Of a DNA stretch of 64,000 nt, positions 17,081 to 25,548 are shown in pieces. Both the position numbers and the translations under genes were made by a program. Source of the DNA: Streptomyces ambofaciens ATCC 23877 (GTDB taxonomy: Bacteria > Actinomycetota > Actinomycetes > Streptomycetales > Streptomycetaceae); assembly GCF_001267885.1 (NCBI RefSeq), contig NZ_CP012382.1, positions 3,707,001-3,771,000 of the forward strand, in the 5' to 3' direction. Every line of letters begins with the position of its first letter. Positions within the stretch are counted from its first letter, which is position 1. The notes beneath the pieces were generated by a model. It did no database searches. It was not told the DNA's origin and saw only the letters and a list, made by a program, of their open reading frames with translations.

Positions 17081-17949
17081 TAGGAGAGTGTCATGTCCGA
17101 GGTGATGGTTTCCCAGAGGGCGTCGAACCACTTCTGCGATTCCTCCACGAACACCGCGTCCCGGTGCCCCGCCCGCTTCAGGAAGGAGAACAGCAGCGAC
17201 TGGGAGCCCAGGGCGTCGTACATCTCCAGCGTCCGGCTCTCGTACTCCTCCTCGCGCCGGGTGAGCATGTAGTAGCCGAACAGGGCCTCCTCGCCGTTGA
17301 GCAGGTAGAGCTTGGTCGGCGGGGTGAACGGCAGCGCGCGGAAGGCGATGTGCACGTCGATGCGGTGGGTGGACCGTACGGCGTGCAGGTTGTGCTGGAG
17401 GACCCGGGCCTGGGCGTTGCGCATCTGGAGCCAGCGCTGGTGGACCGGGTCGTCCTCCTCGTCCTCGACCAGGACGGGGAAGGCCAGCGCGATGTCCCGC
17501 GACGGCATCAGGACGCGGAAGTCGATGGACTCCGGGTGGATGCGGCCCTCGTGGATCAGGCGGAGCGGCTCGCTCAGGGCCAGCATCAGGGTCTCCGAGG
17601 TGTGGCACACCACGTCGACCCGTACGCGCGGTACGGAGAACGCCTCCGACAGCCGGGGCCCGAGGGACACCATGGTGGGCTGCGGCTCGCCCCGGGGTGT
17701 GGCGGGCTCCGCGATGCGGGGCGGGCTGCCCTTGCTGACGTTGGTGAGCAGGCCGTCCTCCTGGAGCGCCCGCAGGGCCTGGCGGACGGTGCCGCGCTCC
17801 ACGCCGAACTCGTCGGCCAGCTCGGCCTGGGTGGGCAGGCGGTCGCCGGCCCTGAGGTCTCCCCCGCGGATCCGCTCCCGCAGGACGTCGGCGATCTCCT
17901 GGGACGAGAGCCTTCTGCTGCCGTTCACCGAGACGTTCTCCTGAGTCAC
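17080..17949 (-). CDS. GntR regulator, module copy 1
   Basis: 289 residues from the GTG at 17949; a TTG at 17955 is also possible. No ribosome-binding site is visible; a TAGCGT hexamer six bases before the GTG suggests a leaderless transcript, and the second copy has the same arrangement. The winged helix (about residues 14-75) reads IADVLRERIRGGDLRAGDRLP, ELADEFGVERGTVRQAL. The larger C-terminal domain (about 95-289) is neither UTRA nor FCD as far as I can tell. It shares with copy 2 the segments FRALPFTPP, KLY-LNG-EAL and WFDALWETI. It is divergent from a membrane miniprotein gene and translationally coupled to a HAD hydrolase. Confidence 0.9.
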   Translation of the reverse strand: MTQENVSVNGSRRLSSQEIADVLRERIRGGDLRAGDRLPTQAELADEFGVERGTVRQALRALQEDGLLTNVSKGSPPRIAEPATPRGEPQPTMVSLGPRLSEAFSVPRVRVDVVCHTSETLMLALSEPLRLIHEGRIHPESIDFRVLMPSRDIALAFPVLVEDEEDDPVHQRWLQMRNAQARVLQHNLHAVRSTHRIDVHIAFRALPFTPPTKLYLLNGEEALFGYYMLTRREEEYESRTLEMYDALGSQSLLFSFLKRAGHRDAVFVEESQKWFDALWETITSDMTLS

Positions 17950-18036
17950 GACCAAACGCTACAACTCCGACCTGCCTACAGGGAGTTGTTTGAAACTTGT
18001 TTATAACTAGCAGCCAAGTGGGGACAACATAGTCAG

Positions 18037-18051
18037 AGTTGGTTGCCAACT
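18037..18051. promoter_or_regulatory. Inverted-repeat operator of module copy 1
   Basis: AGTTGG-TTG-CCAACT is a perfect 6-bp inverted repeat with a 3-bp spacer, 53 bp before the miniprotein ATG and 88 bp before the GntR start. The second module has the same repeat at the equivalent place (19296-19312). Flanking CCAAGTGGGGACAA and ACTAGTTGG-type half-sites are also partly shared. Confidence 0.7.
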
Positions 18052-18103
18052 TGGTCTAGTTGGCGGAAGTTTTCCATCCTGAACTTCCGAAGGGGGAAAG
18101 ACC

Positions 18104-18292
18104 ATGCCCGTCCTCGCCCTTGTCTCCGCGATCCTCGTCGTCACCTTCGAGCAGATCGTCCAGTGGAAGTACGGCGCCACCGGCATCATCGGCCTGCTCC
18201 TGCTCACCGTGGGCATCAAGGCCAAGAGCCCCACCGTCAGCTCCGCCGGAGCGGTGGTGCTGGCCCTCCTGGTCGCGGGGCCGGCCCTGTGA
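18104..18292 (+). CDS. Membrane miniprotein, module copy 1 (62 residues)
   Basis: Two hydrophobic segments (about residues 3-17 and 43-60) flank an amphipathic middle with FEQIVQWKYGATGIIG and VGIKAK. Copy 2, 1.3 kb away, keeps FEQ-VQWKYG--GII and GIKAK in the same places, showing selection on the protein. The start is preceded by GAAGGGGGAAAG. There is no lipobox or cleavable signal. The function is unknown; a membrane partner or effector of the divergent GntR regulator, or a small channel-like peptide, are possibilities. It ends 11 bp before the stop of the convergent GntR copy 2. Confidence 0.8.
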   Translation: MPVLALVSAILVVTFEQIVQWKYGATGIIGLLLLTVGIKAKSPTVSSAGAVVLALLVAGPAL

Positions 18293-18303
18293 CCGGGAGG
18301 TGA

Positions 18304-19209
18304 TCACGCCGTGAGCAGCAGCTCCGAACTGATCGTCTCCCACAGCGCGTCGAACCACAGCCGCGACTGCTTCACGAACACCCCGTCGCGCAGACCACCG
18401 GTCCGCTCGAAGGCGAACAGCGTCGAACGGATGCCCTCCGCGTCGTACATCTCCATCGGCTCGTGATCGATCTCCCGCTCGCGCCGGCCGACGGTGTAGT
18501 ACGCGAGGAGGGCTTCCGTGCCGTTGAGGACGTACAGCTTCACGGGCGGGGTGAAGGGCAGCGCCCGGAAGGTGACGCGCACGTCGATGCCGTGGGTGGC
18601 CCGCAGGCTCAGCAGGTTGTGCCGGAGCACCTGGCCCTGGGCGTTGCGCATGGCCAGCCACCGCTCGTGCACCGGGTCCCCGTCCCCGTGCCCCGTCACC
18701 GCCACCGGGAACGCCAGCTCGACGTGGCGGCCGGGCAGGAGCACGCGAACGTCGATCTTGGCCGGTTTCAGTCGCCCCGCGTGGACCAGGCGCAAGGCCT
18801 CGCCGATGGCGAGGGTGAGGGAGACCGAGGTCAGGCACAGGGCGTCGATCTCGACGTGCGGGGCGGCGAAGGCCTCGGCGATCCGGGGCGCGAGGACGGC
18901 CGTGGTGGGCATGGGCGGCGCCCCGGGCCCGGTCAGGGTGCCGTGCGGATCGGGCGCGACGGTCGCGGGGCTCCCCTTGGACACATTGGTGAGCAGACGT
19001 TCCGACTGAAGGACGCGCAGGGCCTGGCGGACGGTGCCGCGCTCCACGTCGAACTCGTCGGCCAGCTGGGCCTGGGTGGGCATGCGCCGACCCGGCTGCA
19101 GCTCACCGGACCTGATCCGGGCGCGCAGCTCGTCGGCCACCTCGCGAGGGGACCGCTGTGGCCGCTGCGGTCTCTTCCGTCCGTTGACGGGGGCATGTTC
19201 CGGCTCCAC
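18304..19209 (-). CDS. GntR regulator, module copy 2
   Basis: 301 residues from the GTG at 19209 (TTG at 19215 possible); no ribosome-binding site, and TAGTGT lies just before the start as in copy 1. The winged helix is at about 22-85, with VADELRARIRSGELQPGRRMP and ELADEFDVERGTVRQAL-like sequence. Conserved blocks shared with copy 1 are LLTNVSKGSP after the DNA-binding domain, RWLAMRNAQ, FRALPFTPP, KLYVLNGTEAL and WFDALWETISS. It ends just before the miniprotein of copy 1 and is divergent from the miniprotein of copy 2. There is no HAD partner here. Confidence 0.9.
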   Translation of the reverse strand: MEPEHAPVNGRKRPQRPQRSPREVADELRARIRSGELQPGRRMPTQAQLADEFDVERGTVRQALRVLQSERLLTNVSKGSPATVAPDPHGTLTGPGAPPMPTTAVLAPRIAEAFAAPHVEIDALCLTSVSLTLAIGEALRLVHAGRLKPAKIDVRVLLPGRHVELAFPVAVTGHGDGDPVHERWLAMRNAQGQVLRHNLLSLRATHGIDVRVTFRALPFTPPVKLYVLNGTEALLAYYTVGRREREIDHEPMEMYDAEGIRSTLFAFERTGGLRDGVFVKQSRLWFDALWETISSELLLTA

Positions 19210-19295
19210 GACCAAACACTACAACTTCCCGCCATCTTTGGGCAGTTCAAGGAAAGGTGGTTATGAGTCGCTTCCAAGCGGAGATAAGTACAGTG

Positions 19296-19312
19296 AAGTT
19301 GGCAGCCAACTT
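19296..19312. promoter_or_regulatory. Inverted-repeat operator of module copy 2
   Basis: AAGTTGG-CAG-CCAACTT is a perfect 7-bp inverted repeat with a 3-bp spacer, 58 bp before the second miniprotein ATG. With the copy at 18037-18051 the consensus is AGTTGG-NNG-CCAACT. Confidence 0.7.
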
Positions 19313-19369
19313 GAGCAACGTGGTCGAACCTTCCAAGGGTTGGCCACCACGGTGAACAGGGGGTCCACC

Positions 19370-19555
19370 ATGCCGCTCATCGCCCTCGTCGTCGCCGCTC
19401 TGGCCATCGGGTTCGAGCAGCTCGTGCAGTGGAAGTACGGGCCGATGGGGATCATCGCGTTCGTCGCGCTGTCCATCGGCATCAAGGCGAAGAACACCAT
19501 GATCGGCGGTGTGGGCGCGGTGATCCTCGTGATGCTGCTCGCACAGTCCGGCTGA
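19370..19555 (+). CDS. Membrane miniprotein, module copy 2 (61 residues)
   Basis: Homologue of the protein at 18104-18292. Hydrophobic segments lie at about residues 2-16 and 46-58, with FEQLVQWKYGPMGIIA between and IGIKAKN before the second. The proteins align end to end without gaps over most of their length, while the flanking leader DNA has diverged apart from the operator. A good terminator follows (19566-19608), so it is a single-gene transcript. The function is unknown. Confidence 0.8.
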   Translation: MPLIALVVAALAIGFEQLVQWKYGPMGIIAFVALSIGIKAKNTMIGGVGAVILVMLLAQSG

Positions 19556-19565
19556 AGACGTACTG

Positions 19566-19608
19566 CTGTCCGGGCCCCCTTCCGGAGGGGAGCCGGGAGC
19601 CCGGACAG
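19566..19608 (+). terminator. Terminator of the second miniprotein gene
   Basis: CTGTCCGGGC (19566-19575) pairs perfectly with GCCCGGACAG (19599-19608). An inner CCCCT/AGGGG stem (19576-19580 with 19586-19590) continues the hairpin. Confidence 0.8.
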
Positions 19609-19713
19609 ACAGTCGGCACCACCGCACGACCGGTACCACCGCACAACAACCACAACTGAAGAGCACGCGCTACGGATGCGCGCACCCACCCGTCACCGGC
19701 AGAAGGGAGCAGC

Positions 19714-20970
19714 TCAGAACATGTCCGGGCACCAAGGCCGCCTGGACGTACGCAGCAGGGCGTCGGCCACCCGGGCGGCGCCCGCTCGTATCTCCCGGAC
19801 CCGGCCCAGCGCGGCCAGCCGCACGGCCGACTCGTCGCCCAGCCACAGCGCCGCCAGCTCGGCCACGTCGAGCACGAGGTGGGCGCTCTCGGTGGTCGGC
19901 GTGCAGGACGCCCCGTCCGCTCCCGCCTCCAGCCGCCACCGCCCGCCGCTCAGCCCCGCCCGGTCCTCGACCTCCAGCACCAGCGAGCCCGCCCCCTCGT
20001 ACGTGCGCGCCTCCAGCGCCCGGACGACGTCCAGGATCCGCACCCACAACCAGTCGGCCTGCGTGGTGATCCTGGCCGCGCGCGGGTCCGGCAGGAGGTG
20101 CGGGAGCAGGTCGTCGGGGGACCGCCAGCCGCTCTTCACCGTCGTGACCCAGTCGATCGAGCACAGGTAGCTCCACAGGGCGCGCTCGGCGGCCGGTGTC
20201 ACCGCCAGCAGCCACTGCACGGTCGCCGTGTTCAGCGGCTGCTTGGCGTCGCCCCAGCGGTCGTCGGCCTTGTACGAGACCATGCCCTCGACCTCGCCCT
20301 CCGCCGAGCGGTACACGGCGTAGAAGGGCTCGGTCCACGGGGAGCCGTCCGTGCTCAGCACGCCGGTCCGGATCTGCCACCACAGCTCGGCCCGGCTGAC
20401 CGCGCCCGGCTGGGCCCGGCGCAGCCGCTCGTGCAGCTCGGGGCCGAGCTTGCGGACGTCCTCCCCGTCCACGAGGTCGATCCGGCCGCCGTCCTCCGGG
20501 GCCGACCAGCGGGCGTCGAGGCCGGCGCGGGGCACGTCCACCGTCCACTCGGTCATGGTGGTGGCGGGGCCGAAGCCGTACCGGCCGTAGATCGGGTACT
20601 CGGCCGCGATCAGGGTCGCGAGGACGTCCCCGCGCTCCTTCGCCGCCGCCAGGTCCTGCGCCATCATGCGGGTGAGCAGGCCGCGGCGGCGGTGGGTCGG
20701 GGAGACGGTGACGTTGGAGATCGCGTCGGCCGGGACGAGGGCGCCGCCGACGGCGGTGACCTCCTGGTCGAAGGACCGGAAGGTCGCCACACAGCGCTCC
20801 CCGTCGAAGGCGCCGATCGAACGGCCGGGCACGAACAGGTGGCGGCGGGCCTCCAACTGCTCCGCCGCGACGGCGGGCGGCATCAGGAACCCGGTGTTCA
20901 GGGCCCGCTGCCAGTCGGGGAACTCGGCCTCGGTGATGGGGCGTACGTCGATGTCGGTGCGGCTGGTCAT
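19714..20970 (-). CDS. Eis-like GNAT N-acetyltransferase
   Basis: 418 residues from the ATG at 20970. The N-terminal GNAT domain has the acetyl-CoA loop [15 protein letters not shown] (about 100-114). A second GNAT-like half and a C-terminal SCP2-like domain follow, the three-part layout of the Eis family. The chain ends in Phe (WCPDMF), matching Eis proteins whose C-terminal carboxylate serves as general base. Eis enzymes acetylate amines on varied substrates, including aminoglycosides. The natural substrate here is unknown. Confidence 0.9.
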   Translation of the reverse strand: MTSRTDIDVRPITEAEFPDWQRALNTGFLMPPAVAAEQLEARRHLFVPGRSIGAFDGERCVATFRSFDQEVTAVGGALVPADAISNVTVSPTHRRRGLLTRMMAQDLAAAKERGDVLATLIAAEYPIYGRYGFGPATTMTEWTVDVPRAGLDARWSAPEDGGRIDLVDGEDVRKLGPELHERLRRAQPGAVSRAELWWQIRTGVLSTDGSPWTEPFYAVYRSAEGEVEGMVSYKADDRWGDAKQPLNTATVQWLLAVTPAAERALWSYLCSIDWVTTVKSGWRSPDDLLPHLLPDPRAARITTQADWLWVRILDVVRALEARTYEGAGSLVLEVEDRAGLSGGRWRLEAGADGASCTPTTESAHLVLDVAELAALWLGDESAVRLAALGRVREIRAGAARVADALLRTSRRPWCPDMF

Positions 20971-21135
20971 GACCTCACGGTAGGTCGGCGACCCCGCCCG
21001 CGTCGCGGGCATTTACGCGCGGCCCGGCCCCCCGTACGGGCCCCCGTACCCGGCCCTCGTATCGACCCTCGTATCGACCCTCAGTCCGCCCCTCCGCGCG
21101 GCCCCGCGCCGGCCCGGGCCCGGCCCCTCCCGCCC

Positions 21136-22182
21136 TCAGAACGCGGCCCGGATCTCCCCCACCTCGCGCCCGCCGCCCAGCAGGGGCGCACGGCCGATGC
21201 GGTCGACCACGGGGCCCTCCACGCCCACCAGCGTCAGCGCGCGGCCCAGGACCGGCCCGAGGGCCCGGGTCGCACCGTCCTCCACCTTGAAGGCGAGGGC
21301 GCGGCCGTCCGGCAGGGCCACCGCCTGGACGGCCTCCGCGCCCATCTTGGACAGGGCGCCGGGCACCTCGCGCATCAGCCAGGTGTCCGGGCGGCGGGTG
21401 CCGGCGACGTACTCGGGGTGGGCGCGCATCGCTTCGGCCACCCGGCGCTCCGCCGTGCCGGGCCCGGCGCCGACGAAGGAGCGGAAGGCGCGGGCCAGCC
21501 CGACCAGGCCGATCGCCATCAGCGGCGCCCCGCACCCGTCCGTGCCGACGGCGGCGACCGGCTCACCCGCCGCCTCCTCCACCACCTCGTGGATGATCCG
21601 CTGCAACGGGTGCTCCGGGTCGAGGTACGTCTCCAGCGGCCAGCCCCGCTGCGCGCAGACCGCCAGCATCGCGGTGTGCTTGCCGGAGCAGTTCATGGTG
21701 ATCCGGTCGGGCGACGCGCCCGACGCCAGGTAGGTGTCCCGCTCCTCGGGGTCCAGGGGCAGGTCGGCCGGGCACTGGAGCAGGGCCGGGTCCAGGCCGT
21801 ACTCGTCCAGCATCTTGCGGACCAGGTCCCGGTGAAACGATTCTCCGGAGTGGCTCGCGGCGGCCAGCGCCAGCCGCTCCCCCGAGAGGTCGAGCCCGGC
21901 CCGCAGCACACCGGCCGCCTGCATCGGCTTGTTGGCGGAGCGCGGGAAGACGGGCGCCGTCACGTCCCCCAGCGCCAGCTCCACCGCCCCGTCGGCGCCC
22001 AGCACGACCAGCGCGCCCCGGTGCCGCCCCTCGACGAAGCCGGACCGGACGACCTCGGCGAGGACGGGCGGTACGACGGGCGAGGGGGCGGACGGGGGCG
22101 CGGACCGACGGGCGTCCCCCCGCTCGGGCGGAGCGGAGAGCGGGGAGGGATCGGTCGGCTGGGACGGCTGGGGCGCGGGCAT
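21136..22182 (-). CDS. Asparaginase of the AnsA/class 3 (Rhizobium etli) type
   Basis: 348 residues including a Pro/Ser-rich N-terminal extension of about 38 residues that may be untranslated if a later start is used. The serine-centred motifs are FPRSANKPMQA, AAASHSGE, MNCSGKHTAML and GTDGCGAP, typical of the asparaginase II family (DUF1390-like) unrelated to the E. coli enzymes. The reaction is L-Asn to L-Asp plus ammonia in the cytosol. No signal peptide was seen. Confidence 0.9.
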   Translation of the reverse strand: MPAPQPSQPTDPSPLSAPPERGDARRSAPPSAPSPVVPPVLAEVVRSGFVEGRHRGALVVLGADGAVELALGDVTAPVFPRSANKPMQAAGVLRAGLDLSGERLALAAASHSGESFHRDLVRKMLDEYGLDPALLQCPADLPLDPEERDTYLASGASPDRITMNCSGKHTAMLAVCAQRGWPLETYLDPEHPLQRIIHEVVEEAAGEPVAAVGTDGCGAPLMAIGLVGLARAFRSFVGAGPGTAERRVAEAMRAHPEYVAGTRRPDTWLMREVPGALSKMGAEAVQAVALPDGRALAFKVEDGATRALGPVLGRALTLVGVEGPVVDRIGRAPLLGGGREVGEIRAAF

Positions 22183-22273
22183 CGGCGGTGGCCTTCCGGA
22201 CGGGTGACCCGCGGCGGCGACGGCCCGGGGTCACCGGGCCCGTGGGAGGGCCGCCGCAGGGCCGCCCCTCGTG

Positions 22274-22894
22274 TCACACCAGCAGGTCGTCGACTTGTGC
22301 TTCCCCCTCACGGTACCGGCGTGCGATCTCGGCGCTGCAGTCGTCCGCGGTGCGCTGGAGCCGCTGGCGCCGCCGGGACACCTGCTGCTCGTAGCGCACG
22401 AGCCGGCCCATCCCGGCGGTCAGCTCGACGTCGGTGCGGGCCGTCAGGTCGGACAGCTCCACCTCGCCGAGCATCTCCGCGGCCAGCCGCCGGCACTCCT
22501 CGCTGCGCGGCGTGCCCAGCGTCACGTGCCGCGCGGAGGACCGCTGCCGGGCCGGGGCGTCGGCCAGGATCTCCGACAGCCGCTCGACGACGGGCCCCTT
22601 CGCCGCGGTGGTCACCACGGACGCCGGACCGCGCCGCGCCAGCTCCGCGCGCAGGATGTCGATCCTTCCCTGCAGCAGCCGCCGCACATAGCTGAGGTCG
22701 GCCTCCTCGCGCTGGGCGTCCCGGCGCAGGGTGCGCAGTTCGGGCAGGCGCAGCGCGGTCAGGTCGTGCCCGGAAGGCGCCACGGGCAGCTCTGGGCTGT
22801 CCGTGCGCTGCACGGGCGGCCGGGGTGCCTCCAGGCCCCCCGGGTATGGCAACGCGACAGTCCCAAGCGGCTGCCCCGTACTCGGTGTGCTCAT
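22274..22894 (-). CDS. rsiG: RsiG, c-di-GMP-dependent anti-sigma factor for WhiG
   Basis: 206 residues. Two copies of the c-di-GMP-binding signature E-x3-S-x2-R-x3-Q-x3-D are intact: EADLSYVRRLLQGRID in the first long helix and EQQVSRRRQRLQRTAD in the second, near the C-terminus. The protein forms an antiparallel coiled coil. In S. venezuelae RsiG holds the sporulation sigma factor WhiG inactive when two c-di-GMP molecules are bound between these motifs. The ATG at 22894 gives the known length. whiG itself is not in the window. Confidence 0.93.
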   Translation of the reverse strand: MSTPSTGQPLGTVALPYPGGLEAPRPPVQRTDSPELPVAPSGHDLTALRLPELRTLRRDAQREEADLSYVRRLLQGRIDILRAELARRGPASVVTTAAKGPVVERLSEILADAPARQRSSARHVTLGTPRSEECRRLAAEMLGEVELSDLTARTDVELTAGMGRLVRYEQQVSRRRQRLQRTADDCSAEIARRYREGEAQVDDLLV

Positions 22895-23062
22895 TCGCCT
22901 CAACCGTCCCCTCGACCGGCGTCTGTGAGCATCGTGCCACCCCAAGTGGCCGCTATGTGACCGAGTGCCCACGATCGGCCCCAGATGGGGGGTTAGGGAG
23001 CAAAAAAAACCCCGTACGGGCCCGCGTGCCCACACCCTGGGGGCGCACGGCATCATGACGGG

Positions 23063-23488
23063 ATGCGTGCAGTGGTACAGCGGGTGGACGGCGCGAGCGT
23101 CGTCGTGGACGGCGAGACGGTGGGGTCGATCGACGGCGAGGGCCTGTGCGTCCTGGTCGGTGTCACCCACGAGGACACCGCGGAGAAGGCGGCGCAGCTG
23201 GCCCGCAAGCTGTGGTCGGTGCGGGTGCTGCACGACGAGAAGTCGTGCAGCGACGTCGACGCCCCGCTCCTGGTGATCAGCCAGTTCACCCTGTACGGCG
23301 ACGCCCGCAAGGGCCGCCGCCCCACCTGGAACGCCGCCGCGCCCGGCGAAGTGGCCGAGCCGCTCGTCGACGAGGTCGTCGCGCGGCTGCGCTCGCTGGG
23401 CGCGACCGTGGCGACCGGGCGCTTCGGTGCGCAGATGCGGGTGTCGCTGACGAACGACGGCCCGTTCACGGTGCTGATCGAGGTCTAG
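23063..23488 (+). CDS. dtd: D-aminoacyl-tRNA deacylase
   Basis: 141 residues, one DTD domain. It hydrolyses D-amino acids (and glycine) wrongly attached to tRNA. The two active-site motifs are SQFTLYGD (residues about 73-80) and TNDGPFTVL near the C-terminus, the family form of NxGP-x-T. The opening MRAVVQRV is also standard. It is divergent from rsiG and convergent with ygfZ. Confidence 0.95.
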   Translation: MRAVVQRVDGASVVVDGETVGSIDGEGLCVLVGVTHEDTAEKAAQLARKLWSVRVLHDEKSCSDVDAPLLVISQFTLYGDARKGRRPTWNAAAPGEVAEPLVDEVVARLRSLGATVATGRFGAQMRVSLTNDGPFTVLIEV

Positions 23489-23518
23489 CGCCCGCCGGGC
23501 CGCCGCGTCCGCCCGGTC

Positions 23519-24484
23519 CTACGGTTCGACGACCGTCTCCTGGGCGGCGGCCGTGTCCTCCGCCATCAGCCGGGCGTCCACCGGGACGTTCCGCTTCACC
23601 AGGGCCAGGGCGACCGGGCCCAGCTCGTGGTGGCGCACGGACGTGGTGACGAAGCCGATCTTCCGGCCGTCCGGCCCGTCCTGCGCGAGGCGCACCTCGG
23701 CACCGGCGGGCGGCAGGTGGACCTCGCTGCCGTCCAGGTGCAGGAAGACCAGGCGGCGCGGCGGCTTGCCGAGGTTCTGCACCCGGGCGACGGTCTCCTG
23801 GCCCCGGTAGCAGCCCTTCTGCAGGTGGACGGCGCTGCCGATCCAGCCGAGCTCGTGCGGGATGGTCCGGTGGTCGGTCTCGAAGCCGAGCCGGGGGCGG
23901 TGCTGCTCGACGCGCAGCGCCTCGTGGGCGAGGATCCCGGCCGGCGGCCCGGCCTGGGCGGCGAACGCCTCCAGCTCCTCGCGCGGCAGGAAGAGATCGC
24001 GGCCGTACGGCGTCTCGCGGACGACGGCGCTCGCGGGGGCCGCCGCGATGGAGCCGGCGGGCAGGTGGACGACCGCGGTGTCGGCGGTGCGGTCGGCGAC
24101 CTCGACCCGGTAGAAGAACTTCATCGACTCCAGGTAGGCGATCAGCGCCTCCTGGCTGCCGGGCTCCACGTGGGCCCAGACGGTCGAACCGTCGTCGACG
24201 AGGTACAGGGCGTGCTCGATGTGGCCGTTGGCGGAGAGGATGAGCGCCTCGGCCGCCTGGTGGGCCGGCAGGTCGCTGACATGCTGGGTGAGCAGCAGAT
24301 GCAGCCAGCTCAGCCGGTCGTCGCCGGTGACGGCGACCACACCGCGGTGGGAGAGGTCGACGAATCCGGTGCCGTCGGCGAGGGCGCGCTGCTCGCGGAA
24401 CAGGTCGCCGTAGTGCGCGGCGACGCCTTCGTCCACACCCTCGGCGGGGACGGCGCCGGGCAGGGACAGCAGGGGACTCTTCAT
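23519..24484 (-). CDS. ygfZ: Folate-binding YgfZ/GcvT-like protein
   Basis: 321 residues. The signature K-G-C-Y-x-G-Q-E appears as LQKGCYRGQETVARV (about residues 222-236). YgfZ proteins use tetrahydrofolate and the conserved Cys in maintenance of Fe-S enzymes. It starts 9 bp after the nur stop and closes an operon of membrane peptide, nitrobindin, Nur and YgfZ. Orthologues are next to nur in other Streptomyces. Confidence 0.92.
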   Translation of the reverse strand: MKSPLLSLPGAVPAEGVDEGVAAHYGDLFREQRALADGTGFVDLSHRGVVAVTGDDRLSWLHLLLTQHVSDLPAHQAAEALILSANGHIEHALYLVDDGSTVWAHVEPGSQEALIAYLESMKFFYRVEVADRTADTAVVHLPAGSIAAAPASAVVRETPYGRDLFLPREELEAFAAQAGPPAGILAHEALRVEQHRPRLGFETDHRTIPHELGWIGSAVHLQKGCYRGQETVARVQNLGKPPRRLVFLHLDGSEVHLPPAGAEVRLAQDGPDGRKIGFVTTSVRHHELGPVALALVKRNVPVDARLMAEDTAAAQETVVEP

Positions 24485-24493
24485 ACGCCTAGC

Positions 24494-24931
24494 CTACGAC
24501 TCGGTGGTCGAGCCCTTCCGGGCACAGTCCCGGCACCGGCCGAAGATCGCGAAGTGCTTCATGTCGGTGTCGAACCCGAACTGCTCCCGCAGCTTGGCGG
24601 TGAACTCGGCGGCCACCGACAGGTCGGCCTCGATGACGTTGGTGCAGTCCCGGCAGACCAGGTGGATGTGGTGGTGCCGGTCGGCGAGGTGGTAGGTGGG
24701 CGCGCCGTGCCCCAGATGGGCGTGGCTGACCAGCCCGAGCTCCTCCAGGAGCTCCAGCGTGCGGTAGACGGTGGAGATGTTGACCCCCGACGCCGTCTTC
24801 CTCACTTCGCCGAGGATGTCGTCGGGGGTCGCGTGCTCCAGGGTGTCGACGGCTTCGAGCACCAGCTGCCGCTGCGGGGTCAGCCGGTAGCCGCGCTGCC
24901 TGAGGTCGCTCTTCCAGTCGGTGCTCACCAC
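24494..24931 (-). CDS. nur: Nickel-responsive Fur-family regulator Nur
   Basis: 145 residues starting GTG. The winged helix occupies about 1-80 and the dimerisation/metal domain 85-145. Ligands described for S. coelicolor Nur are present at the same positions: His33, His86, His88 and His90 (nickel site) and His70, His72 and His126 (second site). Both CxxC pairs (93/96 and 133/136) are kept. Nur represses nickel uptake and the Fe-SOD gene sodF when nickel is present. It sits 16 bp downstream of the nitrobindin gene. Confidence 0.93.
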   Translation of the reverse strand: MVSTDWKSDLRQRGYRLTPQRQLVLEAVDTLEHATPDDILGEVRKTASGVNISTVYRTLELLEELGLVSHAHLGHGAPTYHLADRHHHIHLVCRDCTNVIEADLSVAAEFTAKLREQFGFDTDMKHFAIFGRCRDCARKGSTTES

Positions 24932-24947
24932 ACCCGAGAGTCTAGGA

Positions 24948-25523
24948 CTACTTGAAGAAAGCGATGCCGTCGTCGGGCATGTCGTCGGGCAGGGCCTTGG
25001 CCCAGCGCTCGACGTCCTCCGGGGTGACGACCTTCTTCAGGTGCGCCGACATGTAGGGGCGCAGCTCGACCTCGGGGGTCTGCTTCTCGCCGACCCACAT
25101 CAGGTCGCTCTTGACGTACCCGTACAGGCGCTTGCCGCCGGTGTAGGGGCGCGAGGCGGCCGTGCGGGCCACCGCGTCCGTGACCAGGTCGATCTGCGGC
25201 TTCTGGTCGGCCAGCTCGCCGTACCAGATCTCGATGACGCCGTCGTCGCGGGTCATCGTGACCTCGACCTTGCGGTGGGCGTCCACGCGCCAGAAGCCGT
25301 GCTCGGACTCCAGGGGGCGGACCTTGTTGCCGTCCTGGTCCAGGACCCAGGTGTGGGACCGGTACTCGAGGAAGTCCCGGCCGTCGTGGCTGAAGGAGAC
25401 CTCCTGCCCGAAGTTGCACTTCTCGGCGCCGGGGAAGTCGTGCACGCCCGCACCCGCCCAGTCACCGAGCAGGAAGACGAGCGGGACGAGGTCCTTGTGG
25501 AGGTCGGACGGGATCTCGATCAT
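24948..25523 (-). CDS. Nitrobindin-type haem-binding beta-barrel protein
   Basis: 191 residues, a FABP-like ten-stranded barrel of the DUF1794/THAP4 group. The signature G-x-W-x-G-x-G appears as LLGDWAGAGVHDFPG at about residues 19-33. Nitrobindins bind ferric haem and handle NO or peroxynitrite; the proximal His lies in the C-terminal part and is not assigned with certainty here. It is followed by nur at 16 bp and preceded by a 32-residue membrane peptide gene. Confidence 0.88.
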   Translation of the reverse strand: MIEIPSDLHKDLVPLVFLLGDWAGAGVHDFPGAEKCNFGQEVSFSHDGRDFLEYRSHTWVLDQDGNKVRPLESEHGFWRVDAHRKVEVTMTRDDGVIEIWYGELADQKPQIDLVTDAVARTAASRPYTGGKRLYGYVKSDLMWVGEKQTPEVELRPYMSAHLKKVVTPEDVERWAKALPDDMPDDGIAFFK

Positions 25524-25548
25524 GAGCAGAACTTCCTGGCGTGGGGGA

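Noticed and set aside
21054..21077. Two copies of CCCTCGTATCGA after the asparaginase gene region
   Set aside because: Only a 12-bp doublet in a GC-rich spacer; too little to interpret.
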